The notes beneath the pieces were generated by a model that was not told the origin of the DNA, searched no databases, and saw only the letters and a list, made by a program, of their open reading frames with translations. Shown here piece by piece: positions 4,808 to 11,192 of a stretch of DNA of 13,044 nucleotides. The stretch is taken from assembly GCA_009783975.1 (NCBI GenBank), contig WRCL01000017.1, positions 1-13,044 on the forward strand, read 5' to 3'. The translations under genes and the position numbers were made by a program. Source of the DNA: Micrococcales bacterium. GTDB taxonomy: Bacteria > Actinomycetota > Actinomycetes > Actinomycetales > Cellulomonadaceae. Position 1 is the first letter of the stretch. Each line of letters opens with the position of its first letter.

Positions 4808-6226
4808 CAGGCCGTAGGCGGCGAGGAAGCAGGGCCAGACCTGCGACAAGGTGGGGTGGACGGCGACGGCGTGCCACAGCACGTCCAACCGGACCTGGGC
4901 GACGATCGCGACGGTCGCCGCGTGGACCAGCTCGGCGACGTCGGGGCCGACGAACGTCGCACCCGCCAGCACCGGGCCTGACACGTCGACGACAAAACGG
5001 GCCTGGCCTTGGTACCCGGTGCCGCGGACGGTGGCCGCCGCAAGGGTCGACAGGTCGACGTCGACGACGCGCACGTCGTGGCGGGCCTGGCGCGCCTGGG
5101 CGAGGGTCAGACCGGTCCAGGCCACCTGCGGACGGGTGAACAGCACCTGGGCGCCGGTCGACGCGGTGATCCGGTACGGCGGTGCGGCCTGCGCCTCGGC
5201 GAGGCGGGCGTCCAGGTCGACCCCGAACCGGGCTGCGACGACGTCACCAGCGACGCGGGCGTGGTACTGGCCCTCGTGCGTCGTGCGGGTCCGCCCGGTG
5301 ACGTCCCCGGCGGCGTACAACCAGCCGCCGGGAACCCCGATGACCTGGCCAGAGGCGTCAGTCGTCAACGGGTCCCCCGGGGTCAGCCCGACGGCGTCCA
5401 GACCCAGGTCGCCTGTGGCAGGGTGGCGGCCGGTGACCACGAGCAGCTCGTCGGCGTCGACCCGCACGGGGGCGCCACCGTGGGCGACGGCGACGTGCAC
5501 ACCGGCCGGGTCGCGCCACACCCGCTCGGCGCGGGCCCCGGTGAGCACCCGCACCCCTGCGGCGGTGAGCGTGTCAGCCAGGGTCGCGCCGACGAACGGC
5601 TCGGTCCACGGGACCAGGCGCGACCCGCGGGCCAGCACCGTCACCTGCGCCCCGAGCGCGGCGTACACCTGCGCAGCCTCAACCCCGGCCGCACCGCCGC
5701 CGAGCACCGCCAACCGGTCGGGCACGTGGTGGCAGGACGTGGCGTCACGCGAGGTCCACAACCGCGTCTGACGCAGACCCGGCACATCGGGAACACCGGG
5801 CTCTGAACCCGTCGCGACGATGACGGCGTGGCGCGCGGCCACCGTCTGTTCCCCACCGGCGGCGGTGATGGTGACGGTCCGTTCTGCGGCCAGGCGGGCC
5901 ATCCCCCGCAGCAGCGTCACCGGGCTGCCACGCAGCCGCGCCACCTCCTCGTCGTCGCGCCAGTGCGACACCATGGCGTCGCGCGCAGCGAACGTCGCCT
6001 GCGTGTCCAGCTCGGCGGCCCCCAGCCCCGGCACCGCACGAACGTCACCCATGACCGCCCCCGGCCGCAGCAGCATCTTCGACGGACGGCACGCCCAGAA
6101 GGCCTCCTCCCCACCAACCAGCTCGCTCTCGACGAGCGCGACGTGCAACCCAGTGCGCGCCGAACGTTGCGCGGCGGTCTGCCCGACGGCTCCGGCACCC
6201 ACCACGACCACGTCGTACGTGTCCAC
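4805..6226 (-). CDS. FAD/NAD(P) disulfide-reductase homologue with altered active site
   Basis: A 473-residue member of the pyridine nucleotide-disulfide oxidoreductase family (lipoamide dehydrogenase / mercuric reductase type). The FAD-binding VGAGAVG lies at residues 9-15, a second dinucleotide site is GGGAAGVE, and the late FAD motif is YAAGDV. The redox loop normally reads CxxxxC; here it is GGEEAFWACRPSK, so the first cysteine is Glu41 and only Cys46 remains. In the C-terminal HPTxxE motif His457 is kept but Glu is Gln462. A lipoamide or glutathione reductase mechanism is therefore unlikely. M. tuberculosis LpdA, a known quinone reductase, also lacks one of the two cysteines, so quinone or dye reduction is the best guess. 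The GTG start at 6226 follows a G-rich stretch that is a weak ribosome site. Confidence 0.9.
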   Translation of the reverse strand: MDTYDVVVVGAGAVGQTAAQRSARTGLHVALVESELVGGEEAFWACRPSKMLLRPGAVMGDVRAVPGLGAAELDTQATFAARDAMVSHWRDDEEVARLRGSPVTLLRGMARLAAERTVTITAAGGEQTVAARHAVIVATGSEPGVPDVPGLRQTRLWTSRDATSCHHVPDRLAVLGGGAAGVEAAQVYAALGAQVTVLARGSRLVPWTEPFVGATLADTLTAAGVRVLTGARAERVWRDPAGVHVAVAHGGAPVRVDADELLVVTGRHPATGDLGLDAVGLTPGDPLTTDASGQVIGVPGGWLYAAGDVTGRTRTTHEGQYHARVAGDVVAARFGVDLDARLAEAQAAPPYRITASTGAQVLFTRPQVAWTGLTLAQARQARHDVRVVDVDLSTLAAATVRGTGYQGQARFVVDVSGPVLAGATFVGPDVAELVHAATVAIVAQVRLDVLWHAVAVHPTLSQVWPCFLAAYGL

Positions 6227-6298
6227 ACCCCCATCTTCGAAGACATCACTCGAATGCGCAGGTCGAGACCGCCCTTGTTGGCTGTCTGAGCCTGCGGT

Positions 6299-6364
6299 GA
6301 GGGACGAGCTTCGGGGTGAGGGACGAACATATTGGTTCGTCCCTCACCCCGAAGTTCGTCCCTC
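6299..6364 (-). terminator. Hairpin with 30-bp stem between the aminotransferase and reductase genes
   Basis: Bases 6299-6328 and 6335-6364 are reverse complements over 30 positions with one G-T wobble, around a 6-base loop (ATATTG). Each arm itself holds GAGGGACGA twice (direct at 6299 and 6318). It lies 25 bases past the aminotransferase stop, in the place of an intrinsic terminator, but there is no T-run on either side. It may equally be a mobile palindromic repeat. A 14-base part of it, GGTGAGGGACGAGC, recurs at 9339-9352. Confidence 0.6.
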
Positions 6365-6388
6365 GGCGCGAAGATGTACGCGCAGCAG

Positions 6389-7531
6389 TCAGACGACTGT
6401 TGCGCGCACGCGACGGCAGCCCTCGGCGAACTGGTCTGGGTCGAGCACCAGGGACAAGGCCAGGACGCTGGGGTCGGCGAGGTCGTACAACCAGCCTGGG
6501 TGGGCGAGCACTCCAGCAGCCAGCAGCTCGGCGGTGAGGGCGTCGTCGTCGCGGGTGCGTGGCACGTCGACCAGGACGGTCCAGCCACCGTCGGTGCGAC
6601 GGACACGGCACGGCGAACCCAGCATCCCCCGGGCTGTGGCGAGGTTGGTCGTGGTCCTCGCGCGCACCTGGGCGACCTGCTCGTCGACGAGGCTGAGCAG
6701 GCCAGGAAGGGCGCACGCGACGGGGGCGCTCACCGACAGGTAGGCGTCGGCGACGGTGTCCAAGGCCTCGGCCAGCCCAGGGCGGGCGTCGCCGCCAAGG
6801 CGTAACCAGGCGAGCTTGAGCTGGGGTGCCGCCAACGACTTCGACAGCCCGTCGAGGACGGCGACAGTCGCAGCTTCGCCCACGTTGTCAAGGCTCGGCG
6901 CGCGCGAACCACGGTCCAGCCAGAACGGCCCGAACACCTCGTCGGCAACCATCACCACCTCGTGCTCGGCGCACAGCGCGGCGACGACGGCAGCAGTGGG
7001 CGGCTCCAGGTACGCCCCCGTCGGGTTCCCAGGGCTGACGACAACCAGCGCCCGCACCGCCGGGTCGGCCAGCACACGGGCGAGGGCGTCGGTGTCCACA
7101 GACCAGCCGTGCGGGTGGACGTAGAACAACGGGTAACCCACGGTGCGCACCCCGGCGAACCGCGCCAGTGGTTCGACCAGCGGGTATCCCGGCACCGGAA
7201 CAGCCACCGCGTCACCCGGGTCGCACGTGACGGTGAGCAGCCATGTGTACGCCTCGGACGTGCTCGCAGCCAGCCAGTAGTCGTCGCTGTGGCCACCGTG
7301 CGACGCGGCGAGGGCTTCGCGTGCCTGGCGCGGCCCGCGCGGGTCCGGGGTGTAGGTCCCGACCTGCTCCAGCCCCTGCGCCAGCACCTCGACCAACCGT
7401 GGGTGCGTCAACCCGTGCCGCGTCGGGTTCGCGTCCGACAGGTCCACCACATCCGCACCCGCCTGCGCCCGGGCCCGCGCGAACGCGTTCGCCGCCCCCT
7501 CCCCCACCCGTCGGGCCACTGGTCGTCTCAC
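6389..7531 (-). CDS. Class I/II PLP-dependent aminotransferase
   Basis: A 380-residue fold-type I aminotransferase. SPGNPTG (166-172) and VADEVF with Asp197 contact the cofactor. Lys231 in GLSKSLA is the Schiff-base lysine, and Lys239 stands where an Arg usually grips the phosphate. Near the C-terminus the usual 'xRLS' segment, whose Arg binds the substrate alpha-carboxylate, reads LALS (Ala358). The substrate may therefore not be a standard amino/keto acid pair, or another residue does the job; it cannot be named. The GTG at 7531 is the only start near a full N-terminus and has no clear ribosome site. The gene is upstream of the reductase on the same strand but separated by a strong hairpin, so co-transcription is uncertain. 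Confidence 0.88.
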   Translation of the reverse strand: MRRPVARRVGEGAANAFARARAQAGADVVDLSDANPTRHGLTHPRLVEVLAQGLEQVGTYTPDPRGPRQAREALAASHGGHSDDYWLAASTSEAYTWLLTVTCDPGDAVAVPVPGYPLVEPLARFAGVRTVGYPLFYVHPHGWSVDTDALARVLADPAVRALVVVSPGNPTGAYLEPPTAAVVAALCAEHEVVMVADEVFGPFWLDRGSRAPSLDNVGEAATVAVLDGLSKSLAAPQLKLAWLRLGGDARPGLAEALDTVADAYLSVSAPVACALPGLLSLVDEQVAQVRARTTTNLATARGMLGSPCRVRRTDGGWTVLVDVPRTRDDDALTAELLAAGVLAHPGWLYDLADPSVLALSLVLDPDQFAEGCRRVRATVV

Positions 7532-7627
7532 ACCACGAGTGTGCCAGCCCCGACGCAGCGGAGGCGGACGTCTGAAGCCCAGGGCCGGGAACCCAATATC
7601 GATTCGGCGTGGCGCCCCTGCCCCTGG

Positions 7628-7633
7628 TACAGT
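7628..7633 (+). promoter_or_regulatory. Candidate -10 box for tRNA-Lys
   Basis: TACAGT fits TANNNT and ends 10 bases before the mature tRNA 5' end. No convincing -35 box was found upstream. Confidence 0.4.
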
Positions 7634-7643
7634 GGCTGGTCGC

Positions 7644-7716
7644 GCGCCATTAGCTCAATTGGCAGAGCAGCTGGCTCTTAACCAGCGGGTTCGGGGTTCG
7701 AGTCCCTGATGGCGCA
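7644..7716 (+). tRNA. tRNA-Lys (anticodon CTT)
   Basis: A full cloverleaf of 73 bases: acceptor GCGCCAT/ATGGCGC (7 bp), D arm GCTC/GAGC, anticodon arm GCTGG-CTCTTAA-CCAGC giving CTT, variable GGGTT, T arm CGGGG-TTCGAGT-CCCTG, and discriminator A. The 3' CCA is not encoded. It reads the lysine codon AAG, the main Lys codon in GC-rich genomes. Confidence 0.97.
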
Positions 7717-7824
7717 CAAGAGGTCGGGCGAACGCGCACGCCACCAAGGCCGCGCCGCTGCGGCTGCGAGAACTGCGCCGAGGGTGTTGACGATGACGTC
7801 GTCGATCGACGAGACCACCGGTCT
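7717..7824 (-). pseudogene. VanZ-like C-terminal remnant
   Basis: The minus frame between a TAG (7825-7827) and the tRNA boundary encodes 36 residues, including SSIDDVIVNTLGAVL then AAAAARPWW. The 'DD(V)xxNTLGA' segment is a hallmark of the C-terminal end of VanZ-like membrane proteins. No start codon, membrane segments or upstream VanZ sequence are seen in any frame before the stop. The frame then runs into the antisense of the tRNA. It looks like the surviving end of a deleted gene beside a tRNA. The motif match is from memory of the family, not from a search. Confidence 0.45.
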
Positions 7825-7934
7825 CTACGGCGTCGGTCCGGCCTGTTGAGGATGACCGACGGACACTGTGATGACACCGCGCGACATTGTCTGTCTGCGG
7901 ACGCGCTGGTCACAGACACCCGCGGTGAGCTGGG

Positions 7935-8291
7935 TCACAGGTACAGACCCGGCCCCTGGCCGGACTCGTCGGGCTGGGCGACGCCGTGGATGTCGCGTTC
8001 GCGCAGAAGCAGGTAGGCGGTGCCGGTGAGCTCGACCTCGGCGCGGTCCTCGGAGTCGAACAGGACCTTGTCGCCGATGGCGACCTGGCGCACGTGCTGG
8101 CCGGCGGCCACGACAAACCCCCACGACAGACGCTTGCCGACCTCGGCGCTGGCGGGGATGACGATGCCGGTCGCAGAGCGGCGTTCGGCGCTCTCGGCGT
8201 CCAGACGGACCAGGAGGCGGTCGTTGAGCATCCGGATCGGGACACGGGGCGTCGGGCTGGTCGCAGCGCGCGGGGTGGTGGGTTCAGGCAC
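7935..8291 (-). CDS. GroES-like co-chaperone
   Basis: A 118-residue GroES-fold protein. From MLNDRLLVRLDAES, about residue 21 onward, the order of segments follows GroES: TGIVIPASA, then VVAAGQHVRQVAIGDKVLFDSEDRAEVELTGTAYLLLRERDI. The mobile loop is replaced by SAERRSATGIVIP, as in the divergent actinobacterial paralogues found away from groEL. The GTG at 8291 gives a 20-residue proline/threonine-rich extension; the internal ATG of MLNDR is an alternative start. The GTG falls seven bases after a TACGGT box, consistent with a leaderless message. No groEL is adjacent and no CIRCE operator lies upstream, so regulation differs from the main chaperonin operon. It is divergent from bcp. Confidence 0.85.
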   Translation of the reverse strand: MPEPTTPRAATSPTPRVPIRMLNDRLLVRLDAESAERRSATGIVIPASAEVGKRLSWGFVVAAGQHVRQVAIGDKVLFDSEDRAEVELTGTAYLLLRERDIHGVAQPDESGQGPGLYL

Positions 8292-8340
8292 GTGTTGACC
8301 GTACCGTGGACCGTAGAGTGAGCGTGACACCTACGGAGGA
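8292..8340. promoter_or_regulatory. Divergent promoter region, groES-like (-) and bcp (+)
   Basis: A 52-bp gap must serve both directions. On the minus strand TACGGT (8298-8303) fits a -10 box for a leaderless groES-like message. On the plus strand TAGAGT (8314-8319) could serve bcp. GACCGTA occurs twice (8297 and 8309), a possible direct-repeat operator. GGAGGA at 8335-8340 is the bcp ribosome site. Confidence 0.4.
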
Positions 8341-8343
8341 ACA

Positions 8344-8808
8344 ATGTCTGGTCTGAAGGTTGGCGACACCGCCCCTGACTTCACCCTGCCCGACGCGCAG
8401 GGCACCCCGGTCACCTTGTCTGACCTGCGCGGGCAGCGCGTCGTGGTGTACTTCTACCCCCGGGCGGCCACGTCGGGGTGCACGAAGCAGGCGTGCGACT
8501 TCCGCGACTCGCTGGCGTCGTTGGGCGCCGCGGGGTACCAGGTGCTGGGTGTCTCCCCTGACCCGGTGGCGCGGCTGGCGACGTTCGCCGCCGCGCAGCA
8601 CCTGACGTACCCGTTGCTGTCAGACCCCGACCACGCCGTGCTCGACGCGTGGGGTGCGTGGGGCGAGAAGAACAGCTACGGCAAGACGAGCGTCGGGGTG
8701 ATCCGGTCCACGGTCGTCCTCGACGGCGCTGGGACCGTCACCTGGGTGCGGTACAACGTCAAGGCCACAGGGCATGTGGCGTTGCTGCGCCGCGAGCTGG
8801 GGATCTGA
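8344..8808 (+). CDS. bcp: Thiol peroxidase Bcp (peroxiredoxin)
   Basis: A 154-residue peroxiredoxin of the BCP/PrxQ class, which reduces hydrogen and organic peroxides in the cytoplasm using electrons from thioredoxin. APDFTLPD at residues 10-17 is the usual opening. The active-site loop is PRAATSGCTKQAC: peroxidatic Cys46, with Thr43 in the catalytic position, and resolving Cys51 five residues on, the standard atypical 2-Cys spacing. The length matches the family. The start is fixed by GGAGGA at 8335-8340. A thioredoxin gene lies 160 bp downstream on the opposite strand and is a plausible reductant. The tRNA-Leu gene starts 33 bp after the stop and may be partly transcribed from here. Confidence 0.96.
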   Translation: MSGLKVGDTAPDFTLPDAQGTPVTLSDLRGQRVVVYFYPRAATSGCTKQACDFRDSLASLGAAGYQVLGVSPDPVARLATFAAAQHLTYPLLSDPDHAVLDAWGAWGEKNSYGKTSVGVIRSTVVLDGAGTVTWVRYNVKATGHVALLRRELGI

Positions 8809-8841
8809 CGTTCGGCGCAAGCGTGCCAGACTGGACCTTGC

Positions 8842-8924
8842 GCGTGAGTGGTGAAACGGCAGCCACGCCAGGTTTAGGTCCTGGTGCCCGCCAGGGCGTG
8901 CGGGTTCGAGTCCCGCCTCACGCA
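8842..8924 (+). tRNA. tRNA-Leu (anticodon TAG)
   Basis: An 83-base class II tRNA: acceptor GCGTGAG/CTCACGC, anticodon arm CCAGG-TTTAGGT-CCTGG giving TAG, long variable arm TGCCCGCCAGGGCGT, T arm GCGGG-TTCGAGT-CCCGC, and discriminator A. No 3' CCA is encoded. It reads CUA and, by wobble, other CUN codons. Confidence 0.96.
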
Positions 8925-8965
8925 CCCGCGACCGCAGCACCTCACCGCCCCGGCGAGGCACGGTC

Positions 8966-9325
8966 TCACGCCTGCTCGGCAGCCTTCTGGCGCACCTCGT
9001 CCATGTCGAGGTTCTTCACCACGTCAACCAGCTGCTCAAGCGTCGCCGCAGGCACCGCCCCGGCTTTGCGGTACACCAAGATGCCCTCCCGGTACACCGC
9101 GAGGGTCGGGATCGAGGTGATCTGCATCTTCAGCGCCAGGCCCTGCTCAGCCTCGGTGTCGACCTTGGCGTGCAGGACGTCAGCGTGCGCGTCCGACGAC
9201 TTCTCGTACACCGGCCCGAACACCCGGCACGGGCCACACCACGGCGCCCAGAAGTCGACGATGACGATCTCGGTCTCGGCGATGGTCTGGTCGAACGTGG
9301 CGTCGGTGAGGTCGATGGTTGCCAT
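8966..9325 (-). CDS. trxA: Thioredoxin
   Basis: A 119-residue thioredoxin. The active site FWAPWCGPC puts the redox cysteines at Cys30 and Cys33, and the cis-proline segment is ITSIPTLAVY; both match the classic fold, and no signal peptide is present, so it is cytoplasmic. It supplies electrons to enzymes such as Bcp and ribonucleotide reductase. The ATG at 9325 is chosen over an upstream in-frame ATG because it has TAGGA five bases before it and begins the first strand directly. The 5' leader of about 48 bases contains the complement of GGTGAGGGACGAGC. The promoter carries a dyad described separately. The C-terminal tail (DEVRQKAAEQA) is slightly longer than in E. coli TrxA. Confidence 0.96.
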   Translation of the reverse strand: MATIDLTDATFDQTIAETEIVIVDFWAPWCGPCRVFGPVYEKSSDAHADVLHAKVDTEAEQGLALKMQITSIPTLAVYREGILVYRKAGAVPAATLEQLVDVVKNLDMDEVRQKAAEQA

Positions 9326-9379
9326 AGGTCCTACTCTCGGTGAGGGACGAGCGTCGTGCACGTCAGCGCACGTTGCCCC

Positions 9380-9410
9380 ATGATAGTCCTGGTACCCCCA
9401 GGGGTATCAA
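9380..9410 (-). promoter_or_regulatory. trx promoter with TACCCC/GGGGTA operator in a 19-bp spacer
   Basis: On the minus strand TTGATA (9405-9410) and TATCAT (9380-9385) are good -35 and -10 hexamers separated by 19 bases. The plus-strand dyad TACCCCCAGGGGTA (9393-9406) overlaps the -35 box and spacer. TACCCC/GGGGTA dyads resemble operators of CsoR-family copper or sulfide sensors, while 19-bp spacers are typical of MerR-type activation. Which family, if either, acts here is not decided by the sequence. Confidence 0.55.
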
Positions 9411-9449
9411 ATCTGCACCCTGCTGCCGTCGAGGGAGTAGAACAGGTCT

Positions 9450-10013
9450 GTGACCGACACCGCCGAGTTCCCACGCCCACCAGACGAACCTGCGCAACCG
9501 TCGATCTGGCTCACCGAGGGCGAGCTGGCTGTTGTGCGCCAGCAGGTCCCTGTGCTGTACATCAACGCTGTGCCCGTGCGGGTCGACGACTCAGGTGACG
9601 TCGTCGACGTCGGTCTGCTGCTGCGCGTCACCCCCACCGGTGCGATCACCCGGGCCCTGGTCTCGGGGCGCGTGAACTACCACGAGCGGGTGCGCGACGC
9701 CCTGCTGCGCCATATCGAGAAAGACCTCGGGCCGATGGCCCTGCCGCAGATCCCCGCCTCACCGCAACCGTTCACCGTCGCCGAGTACTTCCCCACCCCG
9801 GGGATCACCGCCTACCACGACCCACGCCAGCACGCGGTGTCCTTGGCCTACGTCGTCCCCGTCGCCGGTGACTGCCGGCCCCGCCAAGACGCGCTCGACC
9901 TTGCCTGGCTCACCCCAGAACAGGCCTGCGACGACGACGTCCAGCTCGAGATGACCGGCGGCCAGGGTGTGCTGCTGCGCCAGGCGATGGCACATGTCGG
10001 ACGTCTGCTGTGA
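9450..10013 (+). CDS. DUF4916-type Nudix-like protein
   Basis: A 187-residue protein that fits the DUF4916 group of the Nudix fold. A Nudix-box position is recognisable at about residues 73-95: a Gly (SGR), five residues, Glu, seven residues, then RHIEKDLGP. The consensus REUXEE has become RHIEKD, so two of the usual metal-binding glutamates are gone. Hydrolysis of NDP-X compounds is therefore doubtful; a binding or regulatory role is possible. A hydrophobic 'AVSLAYVVPVAG' strand and 'DLAWLTPEQA' follow, as in Nudix domains. The start is GTG at 9450, supported by ACAGG four bases upstream and a GAGGGAG further away. It diverges from trx across the dyad region and converges on the DUF4190 gene, leaving 20 bp between them. 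Confidence 0.8.
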   Translation: MTDTAEFPRPPDEPAQPSIWLTEGELAVVRQQVPVLYINAVPVRVDDSGDVVDVGLLLRVTPTGAITRALVSGRVNYHERVRDALLRHIEKDLGPMALPQIPASPQPFTVAEYFPTPGITAYHDPRQHAVSLAYVVPVAGDCRPRQDALDLAWLTPEQACDDDVQLEMTGGQGVLLRQAMAHVGRLL

Positions 10014-10033
10014 CCATCTGACCTGTGCGGACG

Positions 10034-10447
10034 TCAGTACGTGCTGGTGTCTTGCGAGACGACCCAGACGAAGATGACGAGGTAGAAGATGAAGACGAGG
10101 ATGGCCACCACCACGAGGATGTAGCCGATGACCAGCCCGGCCACCGCCATCCCCCTGCCCTCCTCACCGGTGTTCTTGATCTGGTTGAGCGCGATATGCC
10201 CCAAGATGATGCCGACGACCGCCGTGACACCGGTGAAGATCCCGGCAAGGCTGCAGATCATCGACACCAACGCCATCGTGTTGTTCTGCGGCGTGGGTGC
10301 GTACGGGTACGGCGGGGGACCATACCCAGGCGCTGGCGGGTATCCCGGTGTGCCATAGTCGACCGGGGCACCATAGTCAGCCGGGGGCCCGTACCCGGCG
10401 GGAGGAGGGTTGTACGGGTCTGGCTGGTACGGCTGCTGGTACGACAT
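10034..10447 (-). CDS. DUF4190 membrane protein with Pro/Tyr-rich N-terminus
   Basis: A 137-residue membrane protein. Residues 1-55 are low-complexity, rich in Pro, Tyr and Gly (repeats such as GYGPP, DYGAP, DYGTP), and cytoplasmic or surface-exposed. Two hydrophobic helices follow (about 58-85 and 101-131), separated by 'LNQIKNTGEEGRGMAVAG', which is the signature of DUF4190 (the 'IxxxxxxGRGxAxAG' loop). The function of this family is unknown. The ATG at 10447 has GAGGGA upstream. A TAGGCT -10-like box (10485-10490) and a nearby palindrome give a plausible own promoter, so it is probably not part of the rph-rdgB unit. Confidence 0.88.
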   Translation of the reverse strand: MSYQQPYQPDPYNPPPAGYGPPADYGAPVDYGTPGYPPAPGYGPPPYPYAPTPQNNTMALVSMICSLAGIFTGVTAVVGIILGHIALNQIKNTGEEGRGMAVAGLVIGYILVVVAILVFIFYLVIFVWVVSQDTSTY

Positions 10448-10484
10448 GGATCCCTCTGCGTGGTGAGGTGGGACAGACGGGTCG

Positions 10485-10518
10485 AGCCTACGCCCCGCCG
10501 GCACGTGCCATGTGGCAC
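10485..10518 (-). promoter_or_regulatory. Promoter and palindrome of the DUF4190 gene
   Basis: TAGGCT on the minus strand (10485-10490) is a likely -10 box. GTGCCATGTGGCAC (10505-10518), a 6-2-6 inverted repeat, covers the -35 position 14 bases further upstream and may be an operator. Confidence 0.4.
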
Positions 10519-10549
10519 TTGGGCCCACCGGGGCGTCGACGGGGCACAG

Positions 10550-10575
10550 GTCGCCGGTTTCACCCTGCCGGCGAC
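10550..10575 (-). terminator. Hairpin after rdgB
   Basis: GTCGCCGG and CCGGCGAC pair perfectly around a 10-base loop, nine bases past the rdgB stop. There is no T-run, as is common for GC-rich actinomycetes. Confidence 0.5.
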
Positions 10576-10583
10576 TGGTCAGG

Positions 10584-11192
10584 TCACGGCGACAGCACAG
10601 CGACGACCGCCGGCGCCAACGCCCGGAAAGCTGTGCCACGGTGGCTGCGGGCGTTCTTCTCGGTCGCGCTCAGCTCGGCGCAGGTGCGTCGTTCACCGTC
10701 TGGGACGAGCACCGGGTCGTAGCCGAACCCGTTGGCCCCGCGTGGGGCTGTGGTGAGCGTGCTGGCAAGGTCGCCGTGCTCGACGACCTCGGCCCCGTCG
10801 GGGGTCACGAGCACCGCGGCGCAGCGGAACCGCGCGGTGCGGTGCGGGTCGGGCACGTCGGCGAGCTGGTCGAGCAGCAGGCGCAAGTTCGCCTCGTCAT
10901 CGCCGTGGTGGCCGCACCAACGTGCCGAGAAGATGCCTGGGGCCCCGCCGAGGACGTCGACGACCAGGCCCGAGTCGTCCGCGACCGCCGCCAGCCCGGT
11001 TGCCGCGACCAGCGCACGGGCCTTGATCAGGGCGTTGTCGGCAGAGGTCAGGCCGTCTTCGACCGGGGGGGCCACGCCCAGGTCTGCTGCACCGACCAGG
11101 CACCGGGGGTCCAGCCCCGCCTCAGCGAGGATCGCACGGACCTCGGCGACCTTGTGCGCGTTGTGCGTGGCCAGGACGACCGTGCCGGTCAC
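10584..11192 (-). CDS. rdgB: RdgB/HAM1 non-canonical purine NTP pyrophosphatase
   Basis: A 202-residue Ham1/RdgB enzyme that converts dITP, ITP and XTP to monophosphates and so keeps deaminated purines out of DNA and RNA. Family marks are ATHNAHK (8-14), the metal-binding ADDSGL with Asp72/Asp73, GFGYDPVL for base recognition, and [10 protein letters not shown] near the C-terminus. The GTG start overlaps the rph stop by four bases (GTGA at 11189-11192), so the two are translationally coupled. rph-rdgB adjacency is widespread in bacteria. The length is typical. Confidence 0.97.
   Translation of the reverse strand: MTGTVVLATHNAHKVAEVRAILAEAGLDPRCLVGAADLGVAPPVEDGLTSADNALIKARALVAATGLAAVADDSGLVVDVLGGAPGIFSARWCGHHGDDEANLRLLLDQLADVPDPHRTARFRCAAVLVTPDGAEVVEHGDLASTLTTAPRGANGFGYDPVLVPDGERRTCAELSATEKNARSHRGTAFRALAPAVVAVLSP

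Noticed and set aside
4805..6226. Mercuric reductase or dihydrolipoamide dehydrogenase
   Set aside because: The first redox cysteine and the catalytic Glu are missing, and no mer or 2-oxo acid dehydrogenase genes are nearby.
7889..7918. Terminator after the groES-like gene (TGTCTGT/ACAGACA)
   Set aside because: Seven paired bases around a long loop, with no T-run, is too weak to call.
7678..7919. A minus-strand protein gene running through tRNA-Lys
   Set aside because: The open frame exists only as antisense to the tRNA and as a shifted frame of the VanZ-like remnant, with no ribosome site.
8292..8343. CIRCE heat-shock operator before the groES-like gene
   Set aside because: No TTAGCACTC/GAGTGCTAA inverted repeat is present in the gap.
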